Shown here: positions 44,611-55,997 of the stretch, piece by piece
Layout of the letters: every line of letters begins with the position of its first letter
How positions within the stretch are numbered: the stretch's first letter is position 1
From: Prostheceraeus crozeri
Taxonomy: Eukaryota > Platyhelminthes > Polycladida > Euryleptidae
Length of the DNA: 64,000 bases
NCBI GenBank assembly: GCA_907163375.1
Contig: CAJQUW010012634.1
Coordinates: 1-64,000 of the forward strand
Direction: 5' to 3'
Notes under the pieces: model-generated
What the model was told of the DNA's origin: nothing
Database searches by the model: none
The model's input: the letters and a program-made list of their open reading frames with translations, nothing else
Program-made: the position numbers and the translations under genes

Positions 44611-47600
44611 TGAAATCACAAATAACCCACTGACGAATGTCATACGTGCAAGTAAGAGATGATTTACCAGGTAAACAAAACAACAATATTTCAAAAGTAA
44701 CTGTTATTATACAAAAGAACTGACTTTAAGTCCAACATGAACTTTGTGATTGTCTAGTACACGACAGTGTCAATTCAAAACCTGCAGAATGAGCTATCCA
44801 ATTATTTTACAGAAACAAGTCTACGGATATCATCTTAATGGTGAATCACATTCAGACAGTTGCATACTCAAAGGCACAATATATAATATACGTTTTATGG
44901 GCAATTGGGAAAAAATTCTATTTATTCAACGTGGAAAATCAATGTATTCAATCTATTCAATGTAGAAAAAGATAGGCAGAACTTCTTTTGATTTACTTAA
45001 AAGATACACGCTTACTAAAATTTCTAATTAATTTTTCGACTAAATCGGTGCATGACTGGATACATTCCTGCCGGATACATTCTACACGTTATTACACATT
45101 ACACCATAGCCAATGTGTAAGCACAAAAACAATTTGATGGGCACCTTTATCAAAGACAGACTCTAGAAATTCGTCAGTTTAAAGAACTTGAGTAATGCAA
45201 CCATTAAAAGAATGAATTCAAGGTATCACCTTTACATCAATTTTAGTAGTCAATGATTTTATGAAAGGAATCACAATATCATATTTACATTTTTCTCCTT
45301 TACGCGCAAGTCACATTACTAACCATCCAAGTTTATATGTAGTACAGTAAAGTTCGACACAAACCGAAATGAAAACGACTTTAAAGAAAATACAACAATA
45401 ACAGTCGCTAGTCGAACACAAAGGGACTTTGAAAAGTGTAACACATTCATTTGTATCTACAGTAGCACAAAATTACAGCATTTGAAACTTCTAAATACAG
45501 TATACATGTACATATTGTACAAAATTGCATCAAAGAAGTCAATAGCTTCTATTACAATATGCTTTCATTAAACAGCAGTAACAAATGGCGTCCATATAAC
45601 ATAAAATATACGATGAGTCACATGAGAAAAATGTAGGAACCTACCACAATATTTTCGGAAATTTTATAACAAACTGAAATATTCACATACTATAGTTGAT
45701 GCAGAAAAGTTAGGCTCGTAGTCACACAGAAGGCCGTAAATGAATCTAATAATACAAGGATAGTCAACTTGTCACTTTTCAATTCAACACGATCATAATG
45801 TTACATACATAACGGCAACGATAGGCAAGTGGTATCTTCAATTTAGCGGAAGGTGTCCATATTGTAACGGATATTGTGTTGGAACAGAATACAGGAGCAG
45901 TAAATTGACGAAGTAAATGGGAACTCCAAGGTGGATATCTAGAATATTTTCTCCTATTATAGTTATAATTAATTAGTTGATCACATTTCCTATGCTATCT
46001 AGAAAACAGCATGAGCGGTTGGTGTTAATTGCTAGAAAGATATAATCAAATTTCTTTAACGATGAATGATTTAACAAGGAAAAAATGAAGCTTTAACATC
46101 ACTGCTCCCAGGTTTGAGACTATTGTGGTGTGGACATGTTCCGACTCTATAGTGGATGATATTGATACTTATAATTTGAAAGAAAAGATGGAAACTATAT
46201 GATGCAATGAAGGTTTTCCACTTGCACATTGATCATTCAAATTGGTTGGAGATCGAAAACTTAGTTGAGCATTATTCCGCTTGTTAAGAGCAAAACTCCA
46301 CAATTGACCAATTTTTTCTGTAATAATTAATTTGGAAGACATGAGAATCATGCACGAACAAACTTGAAACAGATCTGCTTCCATCGAAATATTTAAGAAA
46401 ATCAGGATTGAAAGAGGGGCTACAACACGACAGAGATTTACCCTGAAGATTCCTGACACTGCTCAACCCACTTGAGATGACTGCGTATCTAGAATAGAAT
46501 ACTTGCTCTCTCAGTACCTATGTAGTGAACAGTCAAAAATAGCAGATATTTGTTTGTTGAGAAGGGTACTGCAAGCTACTTACAAACGGCCCGCGTGTAA
46601 AAAATGTCACAAACTCTTGGTGAAAGGAGAGTGAAGGGGGGCTTTGTCCTCATTCTATTTCAATTGTAGAAGAACATCACTAGCCACCTCAGACAGACAC
46701 TTGAATTTCGCAAGAATCTACGTGAGCTTTCCATTACGAAAATAGTGAGACCCCACTTCATGTAAAAATGAAATCAACATGATAAGTTGACCATGACTTC
46801 GAAACTAGAGAACGAAATGCATGTTGAATTGATCGCACTTGATTGATGTACACTTCTACACAACTTAACATGGTCAGTATATTAGTATTTATTCTCCGAT
46901 GCTTTCACTATCAGCCATAATAATGGAAACTTATCTACTCGTAAACACCAAAATGTTTTTAATTGATGTAAACCATCAATGACTGAATATACATGGAAAC
47001 GGAAAGTTCAGTTGCAGCGTAGACAAGAATTAATATATGAATACTAGAAATTACAGGTAACTTGACTGAAATTGATTTTAAAATCAAAAGAAATATCTAG
47101 GAGACCTATAAAATATTTCAGATAATAATAATATAGCCAGTACAAATAGACTCAGTGCACCCTGAGCAGTTCTTCAGCTTGTTTAGCCACTCTAGATATT
47201 TTAAGCTAGTTTGGGTCATTCCCAGCCGTCATGTGACATGCGTCATGCATGACGCATCCATGTATTGGCGAAAATCAGCGTCTACGGCTGCCAAAGAACA
47301 TTTGTGCTTAATTTGTTCAAGTTTGAGGAACTCTTCCTATTCTATTCCTAGGCGAACAGGCACTCTGCAATCTGCATGATTATCAGCCGCACGGCAAAGC
47401 AAGAAAAAATATACGCAGAGTGCAACCCATTGTATAGTCATTCAATTTGTGAAGCCAATAAAGACATCACACGATAGATTGAACCATTCCGAGCCGTTCT
47501 GACGAGCCATTCTATTTTGGAATTCTTGTCAAATCAAATCCTATGATTAAGGCGTCTAGTCAAAGCATCAAGCACAAATAATGATATACATATAGTTACT

Positions 47601-47694
47601 AACCGCATAGTTGAAAATTCATCAGAAATCAGGATAACAGAACAGAAATTGTATCTCCAATTAGGTTCACGAAGACTCAAAATAGGAGCAACTA
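44611..47694. other. 3-kb stretch without a recognised gene
   Basis: Only short frames on both strands. Possible 3' UTR of the minus-strand BEN-like gene towards 47.6 kb, but no signal was assigned. A perfect 20-bp palindrome lies at 47238-47257. Confidence 0.45.
47238..47257. promoter_or_regulatory. Perfect 20-bp palindrome with two TGCGTCA sites
   Basis: ATGCGTCATGCATGACGCAT is its own reverse complement. TGCGTCA/TGACGCA are CRE/AP-1-like half palindromes bound by bZIP factors. It may be a regulatory site or chance. It lies about 440 bp downstream of the BEN-like gene's stop. Confidence 0.35.
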
Positions 47695-50600
47695 TTACTT
47701 TGCCAATTTCCTACAGTCCCGGAACTTCTGGGACATTCGTTGGATGATGTCCTTTTCTTGGACGCTGGGATCCAATCGATGCACTTTACCTGAAAATAAA
47801 ACAAGCTTGCTTGCACATCTTATCTAAGCAAAGAAAAAATATTCAAACAAAAACAAGACTAGGACTCAAATATGCAGAAATATATAGAAAACATGAAAAA
47901 AAATTCTTATATGTCACCATAAAAGAATGTGACAGGTATTGATTGAGCTACATTATACCAATAACAATAAAAGGAAAAATTAACCTAACTGAATCCAGAA
48001 ATTTATTTTGTATTTCATATCTTTTTCCTTTGCCATCTTCAAAGAACGTTTCAGTTCTGTACTGTAATATATTTTACATTATATTAGATAAGAGTTGCAC
48101 CTCATAAGTCATAATCATTGTAATAATCATCATCATAATAAAGATTCTAATGAATTTCTAAGCGGTACCACAACTGATGCTAACACGAACGATAACCATG
48201 TCACCAACACAAAACTCGTTGGCAATTGGCATTTGATTAAAATTGTAATACAAAGCATCTCTATGATCATAGATGAAATTAGCTGTGAACAACCACAACA
48301 ACTTGTACTTGCTTGGTTGACATCTGAGTGTTTCTGCCAAGAATACATGTGAACAGATATATTTCTACTTACTGAAGATCCAGTTCCAGACACTAGAGCT
48401 GACTACTGGTCCACCATCTCTTGACCGAACAGCACTCAGCCGCACCAACTGCTCCCTGGTATACGCTGTCCCTAACATGACACTAACCAGCTTCTTCCAC
48501 TGGCGACAAGCTTTGATGGCAAGTGCTTGGACATCAGTTAGGACAGGCACTTCGCCAACAGCAACCGGCTGCGGGGTTCTCGGCGTTCGTGGACGACAAT
48601 TCTTAACGTCACGGAGAACAGATGAAGCTGTAGGTGTAGTAGGTAGGTGAACGGGCGTTGCAGGAAGGTGGACGGGCGTTGCAGGAAGGTGGACGGGCGT
48701 TGTAGGAAGGTGGACGGGCGGTGGTGATGGATGCTCAGGTGCTGGAACAAATGCGGAAGACTGGACGGGATCGTGAAGGGCTGAGGTTTGTGGATGCGCC
48801 GGCATTGTTGGAGTGGCAGGTCTGTGGGCAGCTAAGGCAGCATCGACCTCCATGAATTCCAGCATCCCCATCTCGGGTTCTCCTGTATCCATCGCCGCGA
48901 TACTGAGAGCATCAGTGAAGCTCTTCGCCTCCTGACGCACGTGAACCTAAAAATAAGTACTTTTATTTGAATATTTAGCATTTCAGTGTACATGCATAAA
49001 TTAATTTTATTATAATTTTTTAAGAATTTTGCTTATTTACTTCATTATGAGAATATTCACTTACGATTGATCGCAGAGTCCGTGAGATGGTCATCGGGAC
49101 ATCTTCAATCAGAATGGAATTCAGGCGTTGCAGATTGGTGACCTGAAACTCCAGCTTCCTAATGTGTTGTACCAGTTCCACCTTCGACAATTTGCAAAGT
49201 TCGTCCTGAATGAGAAGTTGAACAACATTGACTTTTATGAAAGTTCTAAAACTAGCTGCATCAATATTTGCTACAATTTCGTGATCAGAAACACTGACAT
49301 GATGATCGTGGTTGACTTTATAAAGGAAAAAACGAAGGATCTAGTTTCTTTGGTGCTGATGATATCTGAGTTAATATTTTCAATCATAAATTTAAAAAAA
49401 TGTTAACAATTATGACAATTAACAATTTCACGAAATGCGTCGACAAGATTAATTTTCTTTCGAAATAAAAGATGGAAATGAAGTTATTAATTCTACTAGC
49501 TTTGTATGAAGTACTGAAGGCAGTTGAGAAAAATATCAAGCATTAAAAAGAAAATCATATTTGTACATACACCGGCAACAACTTCGTCCGTCTTCTCCTT
49601 CTGAGACCTGAGAAGACGACATAAGCCCTCCTCGGCCTTAGCGAATGTATCTGTAAAAATAATCAATGATGATTGGATACTTGTATTGAACCAAGCATAT
49701 GAAATTAATAATAGCAAAAACATTAACTATGGCTAATAAACTTAGCTAAGGCCTTTATCCTTTATCCTTAAGGCTTTTCCGTTATCTGGAAATGTTCGTG
49801 CCAAGCAATATCTAAGCGTACGTCACATTTACAGGTCTGTTAAGAGGGTATTTTCATCTATTAATATGTTCCAATAATGTCGTTCATAAGGAAAAACATG
49901 GGCTAAAGGAGCATGAATAATGGACGCCCTACAATAAAAATGCCGCATTTAAATCTTATTGAACATTGAACTGCAAATGCAGTATATTCTGGTAACGTAA
50001 ACTATGTCCATTTGCATTTCATTTTCCACCTTGGTTGTCGTAACGTAAAAATGATTGAAATTAGTTAATACAATCTTGTTACAAATAATATGATTGTGCA
50101 TAAATCTCGGAAAGTTTTTGAAACTTTTAGGCTTCTAAGTCTGGTTGAAGATATTGATCTATATTTATATTTATGGTTGTATTTGTAAGTGCGTGTGCGC
50201 AGTGAAATATGCATGCAATATATGCTATATTACCTAGCATTGAAGATAAACTTCCATTACAAATAGGACCAGGTGTCGGGAATGAACGAATGAGACACCT
50301 TGACGGTGGGGACTATCTTTAAAGTTAGTCGCGCAGTGGGGAGTTATATGAGATGCATCATCAAGTTCAAGCCATCTTGATATTTTTAAAAAAATAATGT
50401 TGAATTTTGGGGGCAAATATCCAAATTAGTTAATAATGCAATTCACGTTTGGGTATATTTTAAAGATACATTGATAAACTGTATTATGACCAGCTGGGTA
50501 ACATTGACAAAAGTCTGTCGTACATTGATTATCTGAAGAGAATGACAACTATTAAGAAAGACACCAACAACCTTGATTCCCCGACCGCGCTCGCATGACC

Positions 50601-51102
50601 GAGAAATCGAACCGAAGTTCGCTGTGGAGACGAGCTCTCACCTTCTTCACTGGGCCACGCTGACGGTACACCGCTGTATTTATGCCATGCGGCGACATTT
50701 GTCATCTCCTAGGAGCGGCAGCTATCACCTGAGGGTGGTTTTTATCTCCCTCTGAGGGTTCGGTTACTTCTAGGCTACTCGGTATAAGCTATTTAATGAA
50801 CGAAAAAAAGTGAAACTGCTTTTGTTAGAAGGAATCTTCTTGAGACATGAGAATGAATTAGTAGCGACAATTTAGAATGTAACATTAAACAATTTTTCAC
50901 CATGTATTTCACGTACGCGACCAGGATGGACCTCCCATCCACGCGCAGGTTCCTTTAATTGGCACCCGGTCCATTTAATGGAACCCCAAATATCGTGGTT
51001 CGCTAAAAGGCGGGGATCCCGTACGGAACTCTCGGGTTCTATTGACATCTGAGAGACGTAGTCGTCTCTCAGTTCCCTCCATTCAATAATAGCGTATTTC
51101 AT
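47695..51102 (-). CDS. Five-exon gene: Tudor-like N-terminus, coiled coil, proline repeats, BEN-like C-terminus
   Basis: Exons on the minus strand: 51102-50917 (or to 50913), 49650-49571, 49205-49065, 48946-48373 and 47789-47695. Introns 2-4 have consistent phases (0, 0, 1) with donors GTATGT, GTAAGT and GTAAGT. Exon 1 starts MKYAIIEWRELRDDYVSQMS and contains WGSIKWTGCQL, like the small N-terminal module of BEN-associated proteins. Exons 2-3 give a charged helical region (EEGLCRLLRSQKEKTDEVV; KLSKVELVQHIRKLEFQVT, then NLQRLNSIL), probably a coiled coil. Exon 4 is Pro/Thr/His-rich with a fourfold PVHLPATP repeat, then ALAIKACRQWKKLVSVML, AYTREQLVRLSAV. Exon 5 ends VHRLDPSVQEKDIIQRMSQK, FRDCRKLAK. 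The Y-T-x-E-x-L...L-D-P...I-I...F spacing resembles a BEN DNA-binding domain. About 355 residues in all. The best donor of exon 1 (GTACGT) is out of phase by one with exon 2; the donor four bases on fits, or an exon is missing. Probably a nuclear DNA-binding protein, and the best-preserved multi-exon host gene here. Confidence 0.7.
48638..48720. repeat. 24-bp coding minisatellite
   Basis: Four near-identical copies of a unit containing AAGGTGGACGGGCGTTG, all in frame, encoding the PVHLPATP / PVHLPTTP repeats of exon 4 of the BEN-like gene. Expected to be length-polymorphic. Confidence 0.9.
50560..50672 (-). mobile_element. tRNA-derived SINE head
   Basis: On the minus strand a Pol III A box (TGGCCCAGTGAAG, about 50646-50658) and B box (GGTTCGATTTC, about 50602-50612) are 44 bases apart start to start, the spacing found in tRNAs. 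The sequence around them (GTCAGCG before; CTCGGTCATGCGAGC after) resembles a tRNA without a foldable acceptor stem. The tail is not defined. It sits in intron 1 of the BEN-like gene. SINE is inferred; a decayed tRNA is the alternative. Confidence 0.55.
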
Positions 51103-51469
51103 CGCTGTGAAAGATTTAGAGGTATTTGTTGGGGTGCTTCGAAACAAGTTGTTATTTGGAAATATTAATGTGATCAGAGTTCATAATGTGAAACGTGGTG
51201 AAAAACTTATGGCACCGAAGCTTTTTTCATCATTTGAATCACTAACGTCATCAATCAATCATTGAGCTCATGCAAAGCACGCTGTGCTTCGTGAGATTAA
51301 CTGCCGGTTAAAACCAGCCAGTGTGTGCATACTCGAATTAAGACACGACACAGTCAAAATAATTGGGACCGCTTTACAGCACATTATTTGAAATTGATTA
51401 ATCAAAGTTTGAATTTAGCCAGCTACTTTTATTACTAATATCGTGAAAACGAAATTCCGCTACCGCTTG

Positions 51470-53900
51470 GCCAGCCCCTAATAGCACTGAGGAATTAGGT
51501 TTTATCAGCAGTGATATCCTCTGTATTTTTTATTCGAGAAGAAGGTTCTATAATAGCCAATGCAAATGAAGCTCTTGGAACTTCTAACAATTAACTCACA
51601 TAAGTCTTCCAAGGAGTCCTTAACCTGGTCTAAATTAAGGTTCGTATAGAGTGTGAAGAAATCATAAACTTGTAAGGAGTGGCAATTCAAACCCGACATC
51701 CCGTCTAGAAATTCCGCAGAATAGTTAATGCTCCAGAAGGCGTTCACACCCGAATTATGCTTGATGGAAAGGCGGCAACAACTAAATTTGCGAACCTTAG
51801 TTCACACGTACACTGTAAATCGCTGGATACGAAAATTACATACAAACATATACCAAAATCACATACAATTTGAAACTAACATCTGATACGAGATTCTGGT
51901 ATGTCTACAGAGATTTGGTATGTTTTTCATACCACATCTCACTTGCTTTAGTGTGTGATTGGTATGTAGCGATGCGAACTATTCTATCTGTGATTGGCTG
52001 TTTTACACTGAAATACGAATTGTTGGTATGTTTTATATACGAGACCCGATGGAAATTCATCCTTATTCGTATGCCTCTGGTATCCATTTGGTACGTGCAG
52101 CTTTGAGTCACATAGCAAAAAAATGTATGTATTACACACTACTGTCAAATAAATTTTTTCGGCAAAACCAGTCGTGAATATTTTTTGTTTGATAGAGTGA
52201 TATTTGAGTACATTAGATTTATTGTGAATTTTATGCTCCACGAATATGTCGTCGACGCTACTTGTCTGGCAACAGGAACAGGACGTTTATTTAGCTCTAC
52301 TTTATGACCCAAGTTGATAAACATCATTTCATTTAAGCGATATCTTTAGCGAAATCATGTTGACTCATATATCTCAAACATGACTATTTTTGCGTTCATG
52401 AATTATAATGTGTTTTTATTTCGGATTGATACTATGCTTAATTTCAAAATTGCATAATGCATAATTGTTGATGGTTGAAATCTTATTGATTATTCATTAA
52501 ATGCCTTAGACTTACATGCATTGAAATCGAATTCAGTATTGAAAGAATGACTGTTAAATGTCATTATCTCACTACTTATAGAACAGTAGTAACATTAGTC
52601 TGATCTTTATTGACAAAAGGCCTGAAATCAAGATACTTTGGACATGATTGATGCTTTCTTTTAACATTGTGTTGGTATGGCTTTAGTATGTAAAGCATAC
52701 CACATTTGAAATAGCATACGAAAAACATACAAATATATACCAAGAGAATACAGAAATATACCAAAAAATATTTTGGTATGCATCCTTCGTATGTGATTGG
52801 TATTGAGCGATTTACAGTGTATGGCCAAATCTTTGGAAGTGCTGTTCCTGGCACCATCTTTGAATCTGCTCTTTTACCGATTCTTGTGCAATTTTGGTAT
52901 CCAGAAAAGTTTAGGTAAAACCATAAACTTATCTTTAACCGCTATGCCAAGGGAATCCTTGAGGGCGGTGCAATGTTCGCCAATTACGTCATCAACGGAA
53001 GAAATGATTGGTGCGTAAGTCTGATTAACCACAGCATTGAAACTGCTAAGGTCAAAGCCTAGTTCGTTCAAGAGGACAATGAGGTAATACTTCTTACACT
53101 CTATTACAAAATTGTTGGCGGCCTTATCAGCCAGAGTAATGACGTAATTCTTCTGAAAGCTTGAAATAAATTTTCTACACTCCCTAGATCTTAGTACCTC
53201 GTGCGAATGCAAAGATGGAAAGTTGGTACTTAGGAAGTAGATGCCATTTTTAATTATCTAAAGGACAACCTCAGACCAATCCTGGAAGTCAGAATTCTTA
53301 AGGGCATATTTTCTACAGGACTTTTCAATAATGGTAACTAATGCATTTTTAACGCTGACTCTAACAAAATCCCAAGACTTGTGAATAGGCTCTCTATAAT
53401 TGCTGCCCTTTGCCATCAAATCCCTGAGTTTTGAGTTGGATATAATACTCAAGTCACCAGTAACCACGTATAAAGCGGGCTTGTAGCAAAAGATAGAATT
53501 AGAACAAATACAAGACTTGTTAATAAATTCTCTGATTTCATCTATGGAAATATTATTTAAGATCTGGTTGAATTTGAAGAGCTTCCGACCAATAGGGATG
53601 TTGTATTTGAAGAAAACATGTAGCGGACTTTTACTACGAATTGGCTTCGGCAACATACTGTTAATATGGGAATAAGCGAGAATGAAAGAAACTTTTAAGA
53701 GATCTACATGCACTTCTTTGCACTCAAAAGAGATAATAATAGCTTCCCTGTCGACCTTATCAATCAAATCCTCGACTTTTAAGAAGGATAAGATGGATGA
53801 TGCCTTTGTTGGACTGTCGTATCAGGCACCTCTGAGATGAGATACCACCGGTTCCACCAGTACCGGACCTGGTGTTGATCACGTATCCATTCCCAAAGAT
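51470..53900 (-). mobile_element. Reverse-transcriptase retroelement fossil (Penelope-like or related)
   Basis: Minus-strand blocks in order: LLKVSFILAYSHINSMLPKP, ALYVVTGDLSIISNSKLRDL, MAKGSNYREPIHKSWDF (53258-53767); NYVITLADKAANNFVIECKK, LPKLFWIPKLHKNR (52874-53212); FWSINYSAEFLDGM, LQVYDFFTLYTNLNLDQVKD (51505-51747). The (V)TGDL, KGxxYREP, DKAxxN, PKLHK and D-F-x-T-L-Y-T motifs belong to a reverse transcriptase family common in marine invertebrates, related to Penelope-like elements; the clade is uncertain. It is broken in several places, 3'-incomplete (palm YxDD region not seen), and split by a family A element. The LINE/PLE nature is inferred from the protein alone. Confidence 0.65.
51811..52819. 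mobile_element. CACTG family A short element, complete
   Basis: 1,009 bp with ends CACTGTAAATCGCTGGATAC and GGTATTGAGCGATTTACAGTG, and TA duplicated at 51809-51810 and 52820-52821. It is inserted in the retroelement fossil. High similarity to the 15982 copy throughout shows that both come from one amplification. Non-coding. Confidence 0.92.
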
Positions 53901-55997
53901 CCTTCCTAGTGTGGAAAGAGCCTGATAAATGCCAAATGTTTGGGCCTGCAACCAAGCAGTTTTGCAGTCTGGTATTCTACTGACTTTTAGAATGCTGGAT
54001 TTAAAGTAGGAGGAATTATCAACTTCACTTGACCATTATCATCATATACAACCAGTTGCTTGAATATATGGCTTACTGGAGCATGCATAAACTCTGAGGA
54101 AGAACGTGCAACTACTCGCTTTATATTTCTTGAAAGGGACTCGATATCTAAACGGTTTCCTACGAGGTGATGTTCATTTCCTACGCGAATAAAGAACAAA
54201 ACATGAATGAAATTTTCAGAATTGTCCAATATATAGCAACTGTATCGTCTAGAACTACTACAAAATTTAGAGCAGGTGAACTTCATGCCGTTCATCCACA
54301 TAGATTTGAAGACTTCAACTTCAATATCAATGTGCCTTACATTACTTAAAAATGCTTTCAATTCATCACTAAGTTTCATCAATTTTGATACTCCAGGAAC
54401 AATCCCTTGTGGTTTTCGAGATGCAACATTTTGAATTAAAAAATTTTCAAAATTCATCAGTTGACAGTTTGTTCCATCGAAAGCTCTATCAGATGAAGAC
54501 ACGAGGTGACACAACAAATTAAAGCGCTGTAATATTTGCTTGCATATACTTTGTGTACCATTGAATAGATATGTTAAAACATTATTATATGCCTCAAATC
54601 GATACATATGGTACAATACTTGCGGACCGAAATGAGCCAAATTTTTCCTTATATGCAATAGCAAGTGAACGTTGTAAGTCATATTTTGAATACCATAGAT
54701 TTCTCTAAAATCGTAAACAAATCTATTTATTCCTACATCCAATTTTTCTAAGTCAGCATTGTTTCTTTCGTAGGTAAGTATGTCATACATAATTTCATTC
54801 AGTGATAGAAAGTGTTCATATGCATTTGTCGGCAACACATTTTCTAGAACAATATGACCATAAAACAATAAGAAATTATTAAATTCTTGCGCTTTCCAAA
54901 ATTCTATGGCTCTTATAGATCGAGGAGGCCTGCTCATAAAAGATGGAACTCTTAATTGACTCAGCTTAAGATCAATTTCAGATCGAAATCTCGAAATATT
55001 GGTAAACTGATTTGCTCGGCTAATCGACGGATTGAGCCATAAGTTCAGCATTAATTTCATGACACCTCTATCAATACAATGCATTAAATCTACACTAAAA
55101 CCATCCACTAAATTAAAAAATGGAAAATCATTTAGAGGACAGACTCCCTTAACAAGATATTTAAGAAGATGTTGTGAAATTGGGCATGAGAAGGAAGTTC
55201 ATTGACAAGGGCTAGACTTGGCCCTGCGGATGAGTTACTAGAATTGAATATTGAAATGCCGTCAGAACATATACTTAAGCTTAATACCCTGTAGGACGAA
55301 AAACTTTCATACAATTCTTGAAAAATGGATCCAACTGCTGGTCTAAGCTTACTGTCGTAAGTGTGTATTATATCGCTTAAAATTTTCCTAATATTGGAAT
55401 AAAAAAAAACAATGGCTTGATGACTCTAGTTCTGTTTTTTAATATTCTTTTCGACAATTATTACAATGCAACCCGTCATCCAATATTTCATTACAGGTCT
55501 CACAGAAAAATGTCTGCATCAACTCTCGCGACGAACTAAAATGCTTTTTCAAAAAATATTTGGACTTTAAAACATTGTTAGGCTGAGGCAAAATCATTGA
55601 AATGAATTGTAAAATTGATTCTGCACTTTTGTATGACATATTACATGAGTTTATCAGTGATAGAAAAAGCAGCATGAATTGACGAATTGTCAAGTAGCTT
55701 GATTCATACAGCGGTGTTTCATCATGATCCTCTATTTCATTCACGTGATCCTTATAAACATTTTCATCAAAAATTTGTTCGGCTTCATCAGATAATTCAG
55801 GAACGCTGAAGTCAAATTCTAAATCATCGGTATAAATGATATCTTCCATTGGTTCCTGATCGTCGACTGGGTTTGATACATCATTGATGGAGTTACATGT
55901 ACTTTCATTCAAACTTTCTGACATTCGCCATAAAGTTGACTTCGGAATGGAAACATTACTAGCAGGTTTCAACCACCTTAAATAATCCCCTTTTCTA

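Noticed and set aside
51470-53900. Interpretation as a retrovirus-like or LTR element
   Set aside because: No terminal direct repeats, protease, integrase or capsid parts; motifs fit a Penelope-like or other non-LTR reverse transcriptase.
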